Positions 60,209 to 64,000 of a DNA stretch of 64,000 bases are shown piece by piece. The notes beneath the pieces were generated by a model. That model was not told the origin of the DNA. It ran no database searches and saw only the letters and a list, made by a program, of their open reading frames with translations. Position 1 is the first letter of the stretch; each line of letters starts with the position of its first letter. The position numbers were made by a program, and so were the translations under genes. Origin of the DNA: Bordetella parapertussis (GTDB lineage: Bacteria > Pseudomonadota > Gammaproteobacteria > Burkholderiales > Burkholderiaceae_A); assembly GCA_945862985.1 (NCBI GenBank), contig CAMAZF010000002.1, positions 1-64,000 of the forward strand. The letters are read 5' to 3'.

Positions 60209-61263
60209 CTGCTGCCCCTCTCACTGAACTTCGAATCACGCGTCCGGATGACTGGCATCTGCATTTGCGGCAGGGCCAAGCCCTTCGGGATGTCGTCAAC
60301 GCGAGCGCTGCCTGGACCAAACGAGCCTTGGTGATGCCCAACCTCAGCCCTCCGGTCACCACGGTTGAGCATGCGCTGGCCTATCGGGAGGAGATTCTGA
60401 GGGCCTTGGAGCCCGGCTCGTCCTTCGACCCGAAGATGACGCTCTACCTCACCGACAACATGCCGGTGGAGGAGGTGGCCCGTGTCGCACAGACGGTTCA
60501 TGTCCTGGCCTTCAAGCTCTACCCTGCGGGCGCGACGACCCATTCCGATCGAGGGGTGACGGACTTGGCCCGCTGCGACGCGGCCCTGGAGGCCATGGCC
60601 AAGCATGGGGTGGTGCTCTGTGTGCATGGAGAGGTCACTCACGCCGAGGTGGACGTCTTTGATCGAGAGGCTCGATTTGTGGAAGAGGTCTTGGCCCCCA
60701 TGCGCAGGCGTCATCCCGGCCTTCGTGTGGTGCTGGAACACATCACCACCCGTGAAGGGGCAGACTATGTCGCTCAGAGTGAACCTGGCATCGCAGCCAC
60801 CATCACGCCACAGCATCTCCTGCTGAGCCGAAACGCCATTTTCCAGGGCGGGCTTCGCCCGCATGCCTACTGTCTGCCCGTGCTCAAGCGCGAGACTCAT
60901 CGTCAGGCCCTGCTCAAGGCTGCAACCAGCGGAAATCCCCGATTTTTTCTGGGCACGGACTCTGCCCCCCACGCTCGCAGCGCGAAGGAGACCAGCTGCG
61001 GATGTGCAGGCTGCTACACGGCGCCACATGCCCTGAGCCTGTATGCGCAGGCCTTCGAGCAGGCTGGTGCGCTCGATCGTTTGAATGCGTTCGCCGGGCA
61101 TTTCGGAGCAGACTTCTATGGGCTGCCTCGCGTGAACGAGCAGGTCCGACTGGTGCGTCGACCCTGGCAGGTGCCAGATGCGCTTCCTTTCTGCGGTGAG
61201 ACCATCATTCCACTCATGGCTGGACAGACGCTCGACTGGGCCTTGGAGCGTGACGCCGTCTAG
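60205..61263 (+). CDS. pyrC: Dihydroorotase
   Basis: PyrC (352 aa) closes the dihydroorotate ring in pyrimidine synthesis. The metal ligands are PDDWHLHLRQG (HxH), the carboxylated lysine in VLAFKLYPAGATTHS, histidines in VLCVHGEVT and VLEHITTREGADY, and the aspartate in FLGTDSAPHARSAK. This is the class II homodimeric type. It follows ttuD with a 4-base overlap, an unexpected partner. Confidence 0.96.
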   Translation: MTAAPLTELRITRPDDWHLHLRQGQALRDVVNASAAWTKRALVMPNLSPPVTTVEHALAYREEILRALEPGSSFDPKMTLYLTDNMPVEEVARVAQTVHVLAFKLYPAGATTHSDRGVTDLARCDAALEAMAKHGVVLCVHGEVTHAEVDVFDREARFVEEVLAPMRRRHPGLRVVLEHITTREGADYVAQSEPGIAATITPQHLLLSRNAIFQGGLRPHAYCLPVLKRETHRQALLKAATSGNPRFFLGTDSAPHARSAKETSCGCAGCYTAPHALSLYAQAFEQAGALDRLNAFAGHFGADFYGLPRVNEQVRLVRRPWQVPDALPFCGETIIPLMAGQTLDWALERDAV

Positions 61264-62092
61264 TTCGCCTGCGTGGCTCGATAGAGACACGCTGACAGAC
61301 GCCTGGACACGCTGCGTGTCGCAGGATCAAGCGACAAGCTTCGACGACTGGCTGGTCTGGATGAATACACAGGCGCGGCAACGAGACCTCCAACTCGAGG
61401 ACGGCCGAGCCCTGCGGTTTGTAGCCCACGATGCCCTTCCCAGGGCGGTGGCCTATGAGAGGTGGATTGCTCAGACGGCTTGTGTGCCCACACGCAACAA
61501 CCTCCATGACCGACTCAACGCCTGGGTCTGGCTGCACCTGCCGCGGTTCAAGGCAAGGCTCAATGCGATCCAGGCACTCTGGCTTGAGAGGCTGGGCACA
61601 CACGGGCCCCGAGGCGTCTGGCGAGATTGGGCGACCCTGATGGATGAGAGTGGGGCGTTGGTTCTTGACTCCAGTCCGGGGAGTCGATTGGTCATGGCGC
61701 TTCAAACCCGTCACTGGCAGGACGCTTTCGTGCGTCATCGGGAGGACTGGCATCACGGGCGGGTGGTTCGGCTAATGGGGCATGCTCTGCTCGAGAAGGG
61801 CCTTGCGCCGTATAAGTCCATGACAGCCCATGCCTGGGTCTTGAGGATGCCTGAGGGTGCTCAAGCGCTCAGCTGGTCTGAGGTCGACGCACTGGCGCTC
61901 GCAGCCAGCCCTTTGCCAGAGGAGACGCTTTCTCAGGCCCCACCGCAGCTTCTTCCCCTTCCGGTCTTGGGCGTGCCCGGCTGGTGGCCTGGCAATGAGG
62001 CGCCAGATTTCTATACCGACGAGCAGGTCTTTCGTCCCCGTCGCGCAGCCCGTATGATGGGGGTGGACAGTGGGTCGGACGATCGCTGCTAG
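61250..62092 (+). CDS. DUF3025 family protein
   Basis: This 280-aa protein matches DUF3025 by NNLHDRLNAWVWLHLPRFKA and AHAWVLRMPEGAQAL-type regions; function is unknown. I chose the GTG at 61250, overlapping pyrC by 14 bases; the further upstream start at 61178 is deep in pyrC and less likely. No good Shine-Dalgarno is seen. Its last 28 bases (about nine codons) coincide with the start of the RNase P RNA gene. Confidence 0.78.
   Translation: MTPSSSPAWLDRDTLTDAWTRCVSQDQATSFDDWLVWMNTQARQRDLQLEDGRALRFVAHDALPRAVAYERWIAQTACVPTRNNLHDRLNAWVWLHLPRFKARLNAIQALWLERLGTHGPRGVWRDWATLMDESGALVLDSSPGSRLVMALQTRHWQDAFVRHREDWHHGRVVRLMGHALLEKGLAPYKSMTAHAWVLRMPEGAQALSWSEVDALALAASPLPEETLSQAPPQLLPLPVLGVPGWWPGNEAPDFYTDEQVFRPRRAARMMGVDSGSDDRC
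62030..62058 (+). promoter_or_regulatory. Promoter of rnpB (inside the DUF3025 gene)
   Basis: TATGAT at 62053-62058 lies 6 bases before the predicted RNA 5' end at 62065. TTTCGT at 62030-62035 is a weak -35 with a 17-base spacer. The promoter is entirely inside the DUF3025 coding sequence. Confidence 0.6.
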
Positions 62093-62418
62093 CTTGCTAG
62101 GAGAGGAAGGTCCGGACTCCACAGGGTAGGGTGACGGCTAACGGCCGTACGCAGCAAGCGCATTTCGATGCGCCCAAGGCGAGGAATAGGGCCACAGAGA
62201 CGAGTAACCATGGGCGACCATGGGGATGTGAAACGCGGTAACCTCCACCCGGAGCAACACCAAATAGGCGTGTGCAGGCTCTCACGAGGGTCGAAACGGC
62301 GTCCCGCCGGAGCACGCGGGTCGGTGGCTTGAGCGCGTCAGCAATGGCGCGCCTAGAGGGATGATCGTCATAGGGCCTTGTGCCCCGTAACAGAATCCGG
62401 CCTACAGACCCACTGTCC
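62065..62418 (+). ncRNA. rnpB: RNase P catalytic RNA (bacterial class A)
   Basis: The RNA subunit of RNase P trims tRNA 5' ends. The P1 helix is formed by GGACAGTGGGTC (62065-62076) and GACCCACTGTCC (62407-62418), a perfect 12-bp pair. The conserved GAGGAAGGTCCGGACTCC follows the P2-P3 region, AGAGGGATGATCGTCA lies near 62353-62368, and the universal ACAGAATCCGGCCTACAGAC element is at 62389-62408. About 354 bases, as expected for type A. It overlaps the last 28 bases of the DUF3025 gene. Confidence 0.95.
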
Positions 62419-62547
62419 ATTTTCCTCATAAAACACCTGAATTTACCTACCTTATCCCCTTGATTTCATTCCACTCTTTGGTGCGAAATCAGGGCAGAGT
62501 TCGCGCCTAAGTCATTGTTTGGAAAAGAAAAAACAGCACTGGCTTGC

Positions 62548-62576
62548 TTGACCGGCTGTGGCATTTTCCGTAAAGT
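62548..62576 (+). promoter_or_regulatory. Candidate promoter of the mraZ (dcw) cluster
   Basis: TTGACC (62548-62553) and TAAAGT (62571-62576) are 17 bases apart, a reasonable sigma-70 match. The start would fall near 62583, inside the MraZ boxes, which fits repression. The 62419-62547 region before it is AT-rich and holds no obvious gene. Confidence 0.5.
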
Positions 62577-62609
62577 GGGAAAACGTGTGAAAAAGTGGAA
62601 AAAAGTGGG
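62575..62609 (+). promoter_or_regulatory. MraZ operator: four GTGGG-type boxes with 10-bp period
   Basis: GTGGG at 62575, GTGTG at 62585, GTGGA at 62595 and GTGGG at 62605 are separated by AT-rich 5-base spacers. MraZ in E. coli and other bacteria binds TGGGN repeats spaced by five bases upstream of its own gene, so this is a strong autoregulatory operator. Four repeats is one more than in E. coli. Confidence 0.8.
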
Positions 62610-62665
62610 GAACTCTCCCCCTTGCCCGTCGCGCACGTGTGATGACCATGCCGATTGCCCTGCCC

Positions 62666-63082
62666 ATGCTGACCGGTATTTCCGCCTTAACCCTCGATGC
62701 GAAGGGGCGTATGACGCTGCCCGCCCGCTATCGAGAGGCGCTTGGTGTGGGCGAGCCCGAGGGCGCGGCCTTGGCTCTGCTCGAAAGCGACAATGGCTGC
62801 CTGCTGCTGATGACCCACGACCGTTGGGTCGCCAAGATCCATGCACTCTCCGAGGATGAGGCCGATGAGGATCGGCGTCGATTCTGGCTGGGCCTGAGTG
62901 ACACGCCCGAGATTGATTCGGCGGGGCGCATTCTGCTCAATCCGGTGTTGAGAGAGGGGGCTGGCATCAGCCGCGAGGTCATGCTCTTGGGCGTAGGAGC
63001 TCATTTTGAGATCTGGGATGCCGGCCGGCTTGCGGCGCATAAGGAGCAGGTCCGTGCACGCAAGCTGCGGGGGGCCCCGTGA
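62666..63082 (+). CDS. mraZ: Transcriptional regulator MraZ
   Basis: MraZ is a SpoVT/AbrB-like protein that represses the dcw cluster at repeats such as those at 62575-62609. The conserved start region SALTLDAKGRMTLPARYREA appears right after the ATG at 62666 (MLTGISAL), giving 138 aa. GTG 62639 and ATGs at 62642 and 62648 are possible upstream starts, and none of them has a clear Shine-Dalgarno. The second repeat RILLNPVLREGAGISREVML is the other half of the fold. TGA is followed immediately by the rsmH start. Confidence 0.88.
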   Translation: MLTGISALTLDAKGRMTLPARYREALGVGEPEGAALALLESDNGCLLLMTHDRWVAKIHALSEDEADEDRRRFWLGLSDTPEIDSAGRILLNPVLREGAGISREVMLLGVGAHFEIWDAGRLAAHKEQVRARKLRGAP

Positions 63083-64000
63083 TTGGCTGCGTCAGCGCCC
63101 TGGGAGCACCAGACCGTTTTACTGAACGAGGCCTGTGCGTCGCTGGTGACGCGTCCGAATGGCCTCTACATCGATGCCACTTTTGGCCGAGGCGGTCACA
63201 GCAGAGCCATTCTTCAGAGACTCAGTCCAGAGGGCCGGCTACTGGCCTTCGACCGAGATCCCGAGGCGATTGAGGCAGCCAGAGCCCTCATGGACACTCG
63301 ATTCTCCATTCAGCACCGCCCTTTTTCAGAATTCGCCCAGGCCCTTGATGAACTGGGCATCCAAGAGGTGGACGGCATCCTGGCTGACCTCGGCGTGTCG
63401 TCCCCCCAGCTCGACCAGGCCGAACGCGGGTTTAGTTTTCTGCGTGATGGGCCCCTCGATATGCGGATGGACCCATCCCAGGGGATGTCGGCCATGGAAT
63501 GGCTGAACCTGGCCACCCCCGAAGAGATAGAGGAGGTTATTCGTGACTACGGTGAAGAACGGCATGCTCGGGCGATTGCAGGTGCGATTGTCGCTCGTCG
63601 CGAAGCAGCACCATCTGAACAACTCCCTCCCTTGGAGCGCACCGGGCAGCTCGCAGAGCTGGTGGAGAAGACCCTGCGTCGGCTCGGTCGGCCGCGCGAA
63701 CCGGGCCACCACCCTGCGACCCGCACCTTTCAGGCTCTACGGATTTACGTCAATGCTGAACTGGCCGAGCTCGATGCGCTCCTCGCGCAGGCACCGAGCC
63801 GCCTGCGCGCCGGGGGGCGTCTGGCGTGCATCAGCTTTCACTCGCTCGAGGATCGTCGAGTCAAGCAACGCTTTCAGGCCCTCAGTCGCCCGCAGCGGTT
63901 AGCCAGACCAGCGGGCCTGGGTCGAGCTCAGTTCGCGCTGCTGCAAGCCGGACATTTACCTGACGGACCGGAGGAGCCTCGCTTTCGAGTCTGCGGCAGG
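63083..64000 (+). CDS. rsmH: 16S rRNA m4C1402 methyltransferase RsmH, 3' truncated by window end
   Basis: RsmH (MraW) methylates C1402 of 16S rRNA. The reading frame has no ATG or GTG before the conserved [14 protein letters not shown], and the only plausible start is TTG at 63083, directly after the mraZ stop, giving [27 protein letters not shown] is the SAM motif, and [20 protein letters not shown] and the C-terminal [18 protein letters not shown] with [18 protein letters not shown] are conserved. 306 codons are present; probably only a few are missing. Confidence 0.93.
   Translation, partial: MAASAPWEHQTVLLNEACASLVTRPNGLYIDATFGRGGHSRAILQRLSPEGRLLAFDRDPEAIEAARALMDTRFSIQHRPFSEFAQALDELGIQEVDGILADLGVSSPQLDQAERGFSFLRDGPLDMRMDPSQGMSAMEWLNLATPEEIEEVIRDYGEERHARAIAGAIVARREAAPSEQLPPLERTGQLAELVEKTLRRLGRPREPGHHPATRTFQALRIYVNAELAELDALLAQAPSRLRAGGRLACISFHSLEDRRVKQRFQALSRPQRLARPAGLGRAQFALLQAGHLPDGPEEPRFRVCGR

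Overview
The window looks like a chromosome segment of a betaproteobacterium, most likely in the order Burkholderiales. I base this on protein sequence character and on gene order: the S10-spc-alpha ribosomal block, then hemB/engB, cytochrome c4-resB-ccsB, msrPQ, lysA-lptM/cyaY, mrcA/aroK-aroB-dgt, gltBD, uvrA/MFS/ssb, aspS, pyrC-DUF3025-rnpB and the start of the mraZ-rsmH (dcw) cluster. The DNA is moderately GC-rich and genes are packed tightly, with many 1-4 base ATGA-type overlaps and several convergent genes whose 3' ends overlap. I saw no tRNA genes, CRISPR array, prophage or intact insertion sequence. No stretch longer than 300 bases lacks a gene or RNA.

Layout. 1-14514: end of tuf, then the S10, spc and alpha ribosomal protein operons with secY, infA and rpoA. 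Three spacers here carry structure: rpsJ-rplC (promoter-like -10 and a UUCG hairpin), rpsQ-rplN (TTGACA promoter and an 11-bp stem) and rpsK-rpsD (three hairpins). 14533-16407: a bidirectional hairpin terminator, then hemB and engB on the minus strand. 16549-22302: a c-type cytochrome and periplasmic redox block (cytochrome c4, ResB, CcsB, MsrP, MsrQ). 22184-26326: lysA-lptM (minus), cyaY (plus) and mrcA (minus). 26361-29881: aroK-aroB-dgt and a Y1-transposase-like gene that has lost its HUH histidines. 30035-36195: gltB-gltD (glutamate synthase). 36167-41894: an OsmC-like protein, a histidine phosphatase, uvrA, an MFS carrier and ssb. 41964-48234: DUF502 protein, then a tight run of aspS, an unknown membrane protein, a NudB-endonuclease/exonuclease/phosphatase fusion, clsB and a DUF429 protein.

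48244-52044 is a nitrogen-scavenging unit. It consists of regularly spaced NtrC-like sites, a near-consensus sigma-54 promoter, a NrtA/CmpA-type ABC importer and cyanase, so it is best read as a cyanate uptake and degradation operon. It is followed by an Atm1-type ABC exporter. 53976-57835 encodes a HAAT-type amino-acid ABC importer (AapJQMP-like). It runs directly into a tartrate/D-malate dehydrogenase, a glycerate 2-kinase, dihydroorotase and a DUF3025 protein. The RNase P RNA gene starts inside the end of the DUF3025 gene. The window closes with mraZ, preceded by four 10-bp-phased MraZ boxes, and a 3'-truncated rsmH that begins with TTG directly after the mraZ stop.

The observations I would check first are the phased NtrC array driving the cyanate operon, the NudB-EEP fusion joining aspS-nudB to a ybhP-clsB type pair, the structured spacers in the ribosomal block, the HUH-less transposase relative with degenerate repeats next to gltB, and the coupling of an amino-acid importer to tartrate/glycerate genes.
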